From positions 1 to 13,678 of the forward strand of contig CAAFQM010000100.1 in assembly GCA_900765105.1 (NCBI GenBank): 13,678 bases of DNA, given 5' to 3'. Each line of letters opens with the position of its first letter. The stretch's first letter is position 1. This document shows positions 8,341 to 13,678 of the stretch, piece by piece. Source of the stretch: an uncultured Faecalibacterium sp. (GTDB lineage Bacteria > Bacillota > Clostridia > Oscillospirales > Ruminococcaceae). A model generated the notes under the pieces. That model was not told the DNA's origin. It ran no database searches and saw only the letters and a list, made by a program, of their open reading frames with translations. A program made the position numbers and the translations under genes.

Positions 8341-8643
8341 TCACTGCTGGTCCTTGCGCATCTTCTCGATGGTGCTGCGGTAGCCGCCGGAGCCGTACTG
8401 GATGCAGCGGTTGATGCGGCTGATGGTGGCAGTGCTGATCTCCACCGCCTTGACGATCTGGTCATATGTTTTGCCGTCCAGCAGCATCTTGGCAGCTTCC
8501 AGCCGCTGGGCCATATCCGAGACCTCCTTGACCGTGCACAGGTCCTCGAAGAAATTGTAGCATTCTTCCCTGCTCTCAAGGCTCAGGATGGCGTCAAACA
8601 GCGCATCGGTGGTCTCGTTTTTTCTGGTATTCTTGTCTGTCAT
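8341..8643 (-). CDS. TrpR-like transcriptional regulator, YerC/YecD family
   Basis: A 100-residue all-helical protein of the YerC/YecD family, related in fold to the Trp repressor. The first half, with EECYNFFEDLCTVKEVSDMAQRLE-like helices (27-50), is the dimer core. The segment LLDGKTYDQIVKAV (54-67) and STATISRINRC (70-80) form the helix-turn-helix. The ligand is unknown, and nothing in the sequence says that it binds tryptophan. AAAGGAG (8651-8657) sits seven bases before the ATG. It is divergent from the T-box/cstA transcript and co-oriented with the 109-aa gene. A dyad inside its own promoter suggests autoregulation. Confidence 0.93.
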   Translation of the reverse strand: MTDKNTRKNETTDALFDAILSLESREECYNFFEDLCTVKEVSDMAQRLEAAKMLLDGKTYDQIVKAVEISTATISRINRCIQYGSGGYRSTIEKMRKDQQ

Positions 8644-8703
8644 AATCCTTCTCCTTTGGCCTTTTGCCCGCAGATGTCTCCCGGGGGATTCTATCGTATC
8701 ACT

Positions 8704-8732
8704 ACTTTAGCACTTCAAAGTGTGAAAGTCAA
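8704..8732 (-). promoter_or_regulatory. Promoter of the YerC-like gene with internal dyad
   Basis: On the minus strand TTGACT (-35, 8727-8732), a 17-nt spacer and TAAAGT (-10, 8704-8709) predict a start near 8697 and a 54-nt leader. The spacer contains CACTT-CA-AAGTG (8711-8722), a 12-bp dyad typical of operators. GTGTGAA occurs at 8720-8726 and again at 8740-8746, exactly 20 bp apart, with an inverted copy at 8783-8789. Confidence 0.65.
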
Positions 8733-8866
8733 GTCCTCTGTGTGAACTATTTTCAATCCAGCCCATATTCAGTTTTATTCTTTTCACACATGAACAAAAA
8801 TCATCTAAAAATTGTTACCAAACTTTGGGCCGAATTGGCGCTTCCACTGAACTTGTGCAAAAAATA
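8733..8866. other. AT-rich spacer between the divergent YerC and T-box promoters
   Basis: About 130 nt between the two promoter cores, clearly more AT-rich than its surroundings. It contains GTGTGAA (8740-8746), its inverted copy (8783-8789), and the left arm of the AACTTGT/ACAAGTT dyad. No open reading frame or further structured RNA was seen. Confidence 0.5.
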
Positions 8867-8895
8867 TTGACAAGTTATGAAATCCGGGATAAAGT
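8867..8895 (+). promoter_or_regulatory. Promoter of the T-box/cstA transcript
   Basis: Perfect -35 TTGACA (8867-8872), 17-nt spacer and -10 TAAAGT (8890-8895), predicting a start near 8902. A dyad, AACTTGT-N13-ACAAGTT (8850-8876), overlaps the -35 and could be an operator. Confidence 0.75.
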
Positions 8896-8901
8896 AGGAG
8901 C

Positions 8902-9257
8902 AATCATTCGGCAAATGCGATGAACAGGACATGATTCTTTGCAGCACCCTCTCCCAGAGAGCCGCCCGTTTTTGATGTGAAGGCAGCAGTCAGGAGCAAA
9001 GAGTTCTCCCCTGCGAGCAGCCTGTGTGAACGGAGCTTTGACCCGCTCTGAGTAATGCACGGTCGTTTCGCCTACGTTATCGGGCAGTGGGTTTGTGCTG
9101 TGCACAAACCCCCATGAGTGCGGCTGCCAATGCAGCAAACGAAGTGGTACCGCGGAGTGCAGTTCCATACATGATGTGCCATGTATGTGCAAAGCCTTCG
9201 TCTTCGATGGTCCGTTCCGGAGATCCGGAACGGCCTTGGAGGACGGAGGCTTTTTTT
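8902..9257 (+). promoter_or_regulatory. T-box riboswitch (tRNA-sensing leader) upstream of cstA
   Basis: The leader has the ordered parts of a T-box. Stem I has the AGAGAG motif (8956-8961) and GATGTGAA (8974-8981) around a CCGCC/GGCaGC helix. It is followed by GAGTAA (9050-9055), CGTTATC (9075-9081) and a 9-bp stem III (9089-9097 with 9103-9111). The T-box core AGTGGTACCGCGG is at 9143-9155. ACGAAG (9139-9144) can pair with CTTCGT (9196-9201) as the antiterminator, and the same CTTCGT lies in the 5' arm of the terminator. Binding of an uncharged tRNA by TGGT (9145-9148) should favour read-through into cstA. TGGT would match a tRNA with discriminator base A. The specifier codon is not certain. 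Confidence 0.92.
9191..9257 (+). terminator. T-box intrinsic terminator
   Basis: A long hairpin with arms from 9194 and to 9250. The distal part CCGTTCCGG/CCGGAACGG is perfect with an AGAT loop, and the base GCCTTCGTCTTC pairs with GAGGACGGAGGC through two G-U pairs. It runs directly into seven T (9251-9257). Its 5' arm overlaps the antiterminator, so the two folds exclude each other. Confidence 0.92.
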
Positions 9258-9334
9258 ACGCCCGCCCTGCCGGAAGAAGAAAGCTCATGTCGCTGACATT
9301 TGCCGGGTGGAAAGAAAGGAAAGAGGTAAAAACA

Positions 9335-11062
9335 ATGAATACGCTGGTCATCGTCTTGATCGCAGCCGTGTGTCTGTTTGGCGCTTATATGCTTTACGGC
9401 CGCTGGCTGGCAAACAAGTGGGGCATCGACCCCAATGCCAAGACCCCGGCAGTCGTCCATGAGGACGGCCGGGACTACGTTCCCACCAACGGCTGGACCG
9501 TGTTTGCCCACCAGTTCAGCTCCATCGCAGGTGCAGGCCCTGTCACCGGCGCCATTCAGGCTGCAGCCTTCGGCTGGCTGCCGGTTCTGCTGTGGGTGCT
9601 GCTGGGCGGCATCTTCTTCGGTGCCGTTACCGACTTCGGCGCTCTGTATGCTTCCGTTAAGAATGACGGCAAGAGCATGGGTATGCTGATCGAAAAGTAC
9701 ATCGGCAAGACCGGCCGCAAGCTGTTCCTGCTGTTCTGCTGGCTGTTCTGCGGCATCGTCATTGCCGCCTTTGCGGATATGGTGGCCGGCACCTTCAACG
9801 CCTTCGGCGCAGACGGTGCAATGGTTGAGGCTGCCCAGACCAACGGCGCTGCCGGTATGGTGTCCATCATGTTCATGGTGTTCGCCGTTATCTTTGGCCT
9901 GCTGCAGAAGAAGTTCAACTTCTCCGGCTGGAAGGAAAGCGTTATCAGCATCGTGTTCATCGTGCTGTCCTTTGTCATCGGCGCAAACTTGCCCCTGATC
10001 CTGGGCAAGGCCGCTTGGAGCTACATCACCTTTGTGTACATCTTCTTTGCTGCTGTGCTGCCCATGTGGCTGCTCAAGCAGCCCCGTGACCACATGACCA
10101 CCTTTATGTTCGTGGCCATGATTGTGGGTGCTGTGGTTGGCCTGCTGGTGGCACACCCCACCATGAATCTGCCTGTGTTCACCGGCTTTACCAACGAAAA
10201 GCTGGGCACCATGTTCCCCATCCTGTTCGTCACCGTGGCCTGCGGTGCAGTTTCCGGTTTCCACAGCCTTGTTTCCTCCGGTACTTCCTCCAAGACCGTT
10301 GAGAACGAGAAGGATATGCTGAAGGTCGGCTACGGTGCCATGATCCTTGAAAGCCTGTTGGCTGTTCTGGCTCTGTGCGTTGCCGGTGCTGCCGCAGCTG
10401 CCGACGGTACCCCTGCTGCCGGTACTCCGTTCCAGATCTTCAGCCGCGGCGTTGCCGGTTTCTTTGAGATGTTCGGTGTGCCCGCCTACGCTGCTACCGT
10501 GTTCATGACCATGTGCGTTTCCGCACTGGCACTGACCAGTCTGGATGCCGTGGCCCGTATTGGCCGCATGAGCTTCCAAGAGCTGTTCAGCGTGGACGAC
10601 ATGGAGCACGCCGAGGGCTGGCGCAAGCTGTTCTGCAATGTGTACTTCTCCACCTTCATCACGCTGGTGTTTGGCTTTATCCTGACCAAGATCGGCTACG
10701 CCAACATCTGGCCTCTGTTCGGTTCTGCCAACCAGCTGCTGAGCGCACTGGTGCTGGCTACCCTGTGCGTGTTCCTGAAGGTGACCGGCCGCAGCAACAA
10801 GATGCTGTTCCCCCCTCTGGTCATCATGCTGTGCGTTACCTTTACCGCATTGGTGCAGCGCCTGATCGCTATGGTCAAGGCCATCAGCACCGCCGCTTCT
10901 GTTACCATCCCTGCCGGTGAGACCACTTGGGGCGCTGTGTTCATCGCAAACGGCCTGCAGCTGATCCTTGCCGTGCTGCTGATCGTGCTGGGCCTGAACA
11001 TCGTGTTCCACTCCTTCTCCGCTTACAAGAAGGCTGAGCACAACAGCGAAGCAAACGTCTGA
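9335..11062 (+). CDS. cstA: CstA-family carbon-starvation/peptide transporter
   Basis: A 575-residue polytopic inner-membrane protein. The family signature HQFSSIAGAGPVTG (59-72) follows the first helices. CGAVSGFHSLVSSGTSSK (303-320) and LFGSANQLLSALVLA (461-475) are also characteristic. Known relatives import peptides (E. coli CstA, Campylobacter CstA) or pyruvate (BtsT, CstA). At 575 aa it is shorter than the roughly 700-aa E. coli proteins. The frame is open upstream to 9095, but that would translate the T-box. ATG 9335 is chosen because GAGG (9323-9326) lies eight bases before it and the protein then starts with a membrane helix. The T-box upstream implies regulation by amino-acid supply. 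Confidence 0.93.
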   Translation: MNTLVIVLIAAVCLFGAYMLYGRWLANKWGIDPNAKTPAVVHEDGRDYVPTNGWTVFAHQFSSIAGAGPVTGAIQAAAFGWLPVLLWVLLGGIFFGAVTDFGALYASVKNDGKSMGMLIEKYIGKTGRKLFLLFCWLFCGIVIAAFADMVAGTFNAFGADGAMVEAAQTNGAAGMVSIMFMVFAVIFGLLQKKFNFSGWKESVISIVFIVLSFVIGANLPLILGKAAWSYITFVYIFFAAVLPMWLLKQPRDHMTTFMFVAMIVGAVVGLLVAHPTMNLPVFTGFTNEKLGTMFPILFVTVACGAVSGFHSLVSSGTSSKTVENEKDMLKVGYGAMILESLLAVLALCVAGAAAAADGTPAAGTPFQIFSRGVAGFFEMFGVPAYAATVFMTMCVSALALTSLDAVARIGRMSFQELFSVDDMEHAEGWRKLFCNVYFSTFITLVFGFILTKIGYANIWPLFGSANQLLSALVLATLCVFLKVTGRSNKMLFPPLVIMLCVTFTALVQRLIAMVKAISTAASVTIPAGETTWGAVFIANGLQLILAVLLIVLGLNIVFHSFSAYKKAEHNSEANV

Positions 11063-11090
11063 TTCTGCCATTCACAATCCTGTTTTCAAT

Positions 11091-11139
11091 AAACAAAACG
11101 CCGCTGACGATGCACAAAGCCGTCAGCGGCGTTTTGTTT
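11091..11139. terminator. Bidirectional terminator between convergent cstA and GNAT genes
   Basis: A perfect 19-bp stem (11091-11109 with 11121-11139) with an 11-nt loop. T-rich arms on both strands (TTTTGTTT) give terminator character in either direction. The GNAT TAA stop begins at its right foot. Confidence 0.92.
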
Positions 11140-11606
11140 TATTCCGGCAGTTCCATTTCATGTTCCATGGGTACAAAGCCGAACTTTTCATACAGCGGCC
11201 TGCCCATTGCGGTCGCTTCCAGCGAGATGGCCGTCACCCCGCGCCGGTGCGCATCCTCCACCAACCGGGTCAGGATGCGGGTCGCAATGCCCTGCCGCCG
11301 GTACTGCGGTGCGGTGTACAGATTTATAAGGTAGGCTTTCCAACCGGTGGGGTTATGGACGGTGGGCATGACCTGAAAATAGCTCACGGCGCCGGTGCTT
11401 GCCAGCGTTTCACCGTCCCAAAGGAGATACGCCGTGTGGGTGTTCTCGGCAAAGGCCTTCTGGTAATAGGTCCGTGTCTGGCTCTCCACCTCCGGCAGCG
11501 GAGTATCTTCCGGCAGCTGATTGGCTGCCCGCAGCACCCGGCAGCGCACCGCTACCAGCAATTCCAGCTCTGCCAGCGTGGCTTTCTGTTCGGTAAGGTT
11601 CAGCAA
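11139..11606 (-). CDS. GNAT-family N-acetyltransferase
   Basis: A 155-residue cytosolic acetyltransferase that should transfer acetyl from acetyl-CoA to an amine; the acceptor is unknown. The CoA-binding motif A is visible as LYTAPQYRRQGIATRIL (about 95-111), with RRQGIA as the R/Q-x-x-G-x-G/A loop, and motif B follows with YEKFGFVP near the C-terminus. The start is TTG at 11606, with GGAGG (11614-11618) seven bases upstream. The SD and start codon lie inside the last codons of the alpha/beta hydrolase gene, and the genes overlap by 7 nt, which implies translational coupling. Confidence 0.9.
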   Translation of the reverse strand: MLNLTEQKATLAELELLVAVRCRVLRAANQLPEDTPLPEVESQTRTYYQKAFAENTHTAYLLWDGETLASTGAVSYFQVMPTVHNPTGWKAYLINLYTAPQYRRQGIATRILTRLVEDAHRRGVTAISLEATAMGRPLYEKFGFVPMEHEMELPE

Positions 11607-12292
11607 TTGTGTTCCTCCCAGCTTTGCAGAGCGGCCAGCTGGGTCTCGGTGTGGAACCAGTGCTCCCCGCCCTCCAGAATGGTCAGGTGCGCCCCGGTCT
11701 GCTGCCGGAACCGCTCCATAGCGGTGTGCCCGGTAAGGGGATCTGTATCAGCATAGAGCACCTGTGTGGGTACTTTCCAGTGCAGCGGGTGCTCCCGCAC
11801 CCAGCACAGATACGGCCACGAAAGCGTCTCCCCAAAGTCTGTGGGGATCTCCCCTGCCGCGTGCAGCTGCTCCTCCGTTACCCCTGCCTGCTGCATCAGG
11901 GCAAGGATCAATTTTTCCATATCCACGATCGGGGACACCAGCAGCGCCTTCTCCGGCGTTTGCGTCTGCAACGCCTGCATAGCAAACCACGCCCCGATGC
12001 TGACCCCATACACCCGGATATGCTTCCATACCGGCTGCATCCGGGCGTAAACCGCCTGCAGCTCCCGGGTGACCACCCACGGCACCAGCTTTTCCGGGCT
12101 GTTTTTCCGGGTGCCGTGCTCCGGCAGATCGACAGCCAGTACCTGCCAGCCTGCCGGGCAAGCTGTGCGGGCAAAGCGGGCAGCCTCGGCTGCGCTGCCG
12201 TTTTTGCCGTGGACGTAGAGATAGACCCGGCGGCTGCGCTTGCCGTACAGGACAGCCGGGATGCCTGCGATCTCAAGCTTGATTTTTTCCAT
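11600..12292 (-). CDS. Alpha/beta hydrolase
   Basis: A 230-residue soluble alpha/beta-hydrolase-fold protein; substrate unknown (esterase or thioesterase-like). The oxyanion-side motif YLYVHGKNG is near residues 24-32. The nucleophile elbow is GVSIG (96-100, Ser98), the acid is Asp182 or Asp184 in YADTDPLTG, and the base is His211 in GGEHWFHTE (His214 is nearby). ATG 12292 is preferred to the in-frame start at 12364 because GGAGGG lies about seven bases upstream and the extra 24 residues would overlap the promoter. Its stop overlaps the start of the GNAT gene. Confidence 0.9.
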   Translation of the reverse strand: MEKIKLEIAGIPAVLYGKRSRRVYLYVHGKNGSAAEAARFARTACPAGWQVLAVDLPEHGTRKNSPEKLVPWVVTRELQAVYARMQPVWKHIRVYGVSIGAWFAMQALQTQTPEKALLVSPIVDMEKLILALMQQAGVTEEQLHAAGEIPTDFGETLSWPYLCWVREHPLHWKVPTQVLYADTDPLTGHTAMERFRQQTGAHLTILEGGEHWFHTETQLAALQSWEEHNC

Positions 12293-12337
12293 AACGGCTC
12301 CCTCCTGTTTTGGGGCGCATTGCGCCCTGTTTTCTCT

Positions 12338-12366
12338 ATGATAGCACAAGCAACAGCCAAACACAA
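12338..12366 (-). promoter_or_regulatory. Candidate promoter of the hydrolase/GNAT pair
   Basis: On the minus strand TATCAT (-10, 12338-12343) follows TTGTGT (-35, 12361-12366) after 17 nt. The predicted start near 12331 leaves a short leader containing the palindrome GGGCGCA-T-TGCGCCC (12313-12327), which could be an operator or an mRNA hairpin just before the SD. Confidence 0.5.
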
Positions 12367-12452
12367 ACAGAAAAAAACTAATGCTAACACGATTTTAAAT
12401 GGCCTCCGCTGCCGCTCTGGCCATTGTTCAAGGAAAGTATATTTTAATATTT

Positions 12453-12492
12453 GAGGTTCTGAAACGCCTGCGGGCGTTTCAGAACCTCTTTT
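12453..12492 (+). terminator. Hairpin with U-tract inside the palindromic element (plus orientation)
   Basis: A perfect 16-bp stem, GAGGTTCTGAAACGCC with its complement (12453-12468 and 12473-12488), closes a TGCG tetraloop (UNCG type on the plus strand) and is followed by TTTT. It has terminator form, but no plus-strand gene ends here, so it more likely reflects the element itself. Confidence 0.5.
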
Positions 12493-12554
12493 CACAGAAG
12501 GGGTCGTAACTGGAAACGGCTGCTGTTACCTCTTACGTCCTCTCCCGTGAAAAT

Positions 12555-12590
12555 GGGATAACGGAGCGTCCGCAGACGCTTCGTTATCCC
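12555..12590 (-). repeat. Mirror hairpin inside the palindromic element (minus orientation)
   Basis: GGGATAACGGAGCGTC (12555-12570) pairs with 12575-12590 apart from one non-Watson-Crick position. Read on the minus strand the loop is TGCG closed by C-G, and ATTTTCAC follows. It is the counterpart of the hairpin at 12453-12488 in the opposite orientation, with a different stem sequence, so base pairing rather than sequence is what the two copies share. Confidence 0.6.
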
Positions 12591-12660
12591 GAAATAATAA
12601 ATCATAATTCCGCTGAATATGGCCAAAGCGCAGCGGGGGCCATTTGAAATCGTTCTGCAC

Positions 12661-12697
12661 AAAAAGAGCCACCGCACAAGGCTGTGCGATGGCTCTT
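12661..12697 (-). terminator. Intrinsic terminator after the decarboxylase beta-subunit gene
   Basis: On the minus strand AAGAGCCATCGCACA pairs with TGTGCGGTGGCTCTT through one mismatch or wobble and a 4-nt loop, and runs into TTTTT (rc of 12661-12665). It lies 23 nt after the stop codon. Confidence 0.9.
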
Positions 12698-12719
12698 GAG
12701 ATAGTGCTTCAGGTTTTGC

Positions 12720-13678
12720 TTAGCCGAAGATGTTGATCAGGATACCAGCAGCAACGGCAGAACCGATAACGCCGGCCACGTTGGGGCCCATGGCGTGCAT
12801 CAGCAGGAAATTGGAGGGATTCTCACTCTGGCCGACCTTCTGGGAGACACGAGCGGCCATAGGCACGGCGGAAACGCCGGCGGAACCGATCAGGGGGTTC
12901 ACCTGACCGCCGGTCAGCTTGTACATAATCTTGCCGCACAGCACACCGGCTGCGGTGCCGAAGGAGAAGGCGATCAGACCCAGCACGATGATGAACAGGG
13001 TGCGGGTGTTCAGGAAGGTGTTTGCACTGGTGGTGCAGCCAACAGACAGAGCCAGGAAGATGGTGATGATGTTCATCAGCTCATTACCGGCGGTCTTCTG
13101 GATACGATCCACAACGCCGCACTCCTTCATCAGGTTGCCCAGCATCAGCATACCGACCAGAACGGCGGCATCAGGCACGATGAGGGAAACAATGATGGTG
13201 ACCATGATGGGGAAGATGATCCTCTCGGTCTTGGAGACGGTGCGCAGCTGCTTCATGACCACAGAGCGCTCCTTGGAGGTGGTCATTGCCTTCATGATGG
13301 GCGGCTGGATGATCGGCACAAGTGACATATAGGAATATGCTGCTACTGCGATCGGTCCCATCAGGTGCTGCTGTCCGAGCTTATTCAGAAGGAAGATAGA
13401 AGTCGGGCCGTCGGCACCGCCGATGATGGAGATGGCAGCGGACTGCTTCTGGGTGAAGTCCACCAGACCGGTAGCGGCCAGCAGACGGGCGCCCATGTAA
13501 GTACCAAAGATACCGAACTGTGCGGCAGCGCCCAGCAGCAGGCTCTTGGGGTTGGAGATCAGGGGTGCAAAGTCGGTCATGGTGCCGATACCGAGGAAGA
13601 TCAGCGGCGGGGAGATGCCCCGCTTGACGCCCATGTAGAGCATATCAGCCAGACCGCCGTTGTTCAGAATCTCCACCC
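12720..13678 (-). CDS. Sodium ion-translocating decarboxylase beta subunit (OadB/GcdB/MmdB), N-terminus beyond window
   Basis: The membrane pump subunit of biotin-dependent decarboxylases. It decarboxylates carboxybiotin and exports Na+. The family acts on oxaloacetate, methylmalonyl-CoA or glutaconyl-CoA; which one cannot be told from this subunit. Visible signatures are PPLIFLGIGTMTDFAPLI near the left of the visible part, IGGADGPTSIFLLNKL with the conserved Asp, the GNLMKECGVVDR segment, and NPLIGSAGVSAVPMAAR near the C-terminus. About 319 codons are present. The family is usually 360-430 aa, so roughly the first 50 or more residues lie beyond the right edge. The GTG near 13676 is an internal Val, not a start. 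It is the last gene of its transcript. Confidence 0.95.
   Translation of the reverse strand, partial: VEILNNGGLADMLYMGVKRGISPPLIFLGIGTMTDFAPLISNPKSLLLGAAAQFGIFGTYMGARLLAATGLVDFTQKQSAAISIIGGADGPTSIFLLNKLGQQHLMGPIAVAAYSYMSLVPIIQPPIMKAMTTSKERSVVMKQLRTVSKTERIIFPIMVTIIVSLIVPDAAVLVGMLMLGNLMKECGVVDRIQKTAGNELMNIITIFLALSVGCTTSANTFLNTRTLFIIVLGLIAFSFGTAAGVLCGKIMYKLTGGQVNPLIGSAGVSAVPMAARVSQKVGQSENPSNFLLMHAMGPNVAGVIGSAVAAGILINIFG

Larger units (their letters stand above)
12389..12653. repeat. About 265-bp imperfect palindromic element (MITE-like), non-coding
   Basis: The two halves are inverted copies of each other around base 12521. Outer arms: 16 nt at 12389-12404 match the reverse complement of 12638-12653 with one mismatch (ACGATTTyAAATGGCC). 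Next inwards, both sides have ATGGCC...GGCCAT around CCGCTGC. Then comes an AT-rich stretch, then a near-perfect 16-bp hairpin on each side (12453-12488 and 12555-12590). Each hairpin is followed, reading towards the centre, by TTTTCAC (preceded by an extra A on the right copy). The central about 65 nt are also related (about 19 of 28 positions match between halves by eye). No convincing coding frame was found, and no clear target-site duplication was identified. Confidence 0.75.

Noticed and set aside
9095..9334. 80-residue N-terminal extension of CstA
   Set aside because: It would translate the T-box stem III, antiterminator and terminator; a proper SD and start lie at 9323-9335.
9077..11071. 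664-aa minus-strand frame rich in His, Gln and Gly
   Set aside because: Antisense of cstA; low-complexity composition and no SD.
12389..12653. CRISPR or attachment site as explanation of the repeats
   Set aside because: There are only two inverted halves with no regularly spaced direct repeats, and no integrase or cas gene nearby.
12492..12677. 61-aa minus-strand frame
   Set aside because: Lies inside the palindromic repeat and its flanking terminator; no SD and no family resemblance.

Overview
The window looks like chromosome from a GC-rich member of the Firmicutes, most likely an Oscillospiraceae gut anaerobe close to Faecalibacterium. This is inferred from gene content: a T-box leader, a YerC-type TrpR-like regulator, a Gx/HepS1-like membrane protein, a sodium-pumping decarboxylase beta subunit, and strong SD sequences. 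The species is not proven. No phage, CRISPR array, rRNA or tRNA gene was seen.

Left part, minus strand, reading leftward from about 7.8 kb: a PGP-like HAD phosphatase, a membrane-anchored SGNH/GDSL hydrolase with a Ser-rich tail, a 73-aa acidic protein, a YjjG-like HAD nucleotidase, an ABC-F ATPase and a small Gx-type membrane protein. Gaps are short (11 to 97 nt), so these probably form one operon. Its promoter candidate lies at 7829-7857, just beyond the terminator of the neighbouring transcript. Lon protease follows in the same direction from its own TATAAT promoter and runs off the left edge.

Middle: a two-gene minus-strand unit, a YerC/TrpR-like regulator followed by a 109-aa protein with a Cys-rich N-terminus, ends in a strong terminator at 7903-7934. 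Facing away from it on the plus strand is a CstA-family transporter. A 690-nt region separates the two start codons. It holds a minus-strand promoter for the regulator, a plus-strand TTGACA-N17-TAAAGT promoter, and a T-box riboswitch (about 8902-9257) that ends in a terminator before cstA. CstA therefore appears to be switched on by an uncharged tRNA, which points to amino-acid or peptide uptake rather than pyruvate uptake.

Right part, minus strand: an alpha/beta hydrolase whose stop codon overlaps the TTG start of a GNAT acetyltransferase. The GNAT gene shares a 19-bp bidirectional terminator with cstA. Upstream is a non-coding, imperfectly palindromic element of about 265 bp (12389-12653) with nested hairpins, resembling a MITE or a complex palindromic repeat. 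Beyond it is the terminator and body of an OadB/GcdB-type sodium pump subunit that runs off the right edge.

The two most unusual items are the T-box-controlled CstA and the 265-bp nested palindrome.
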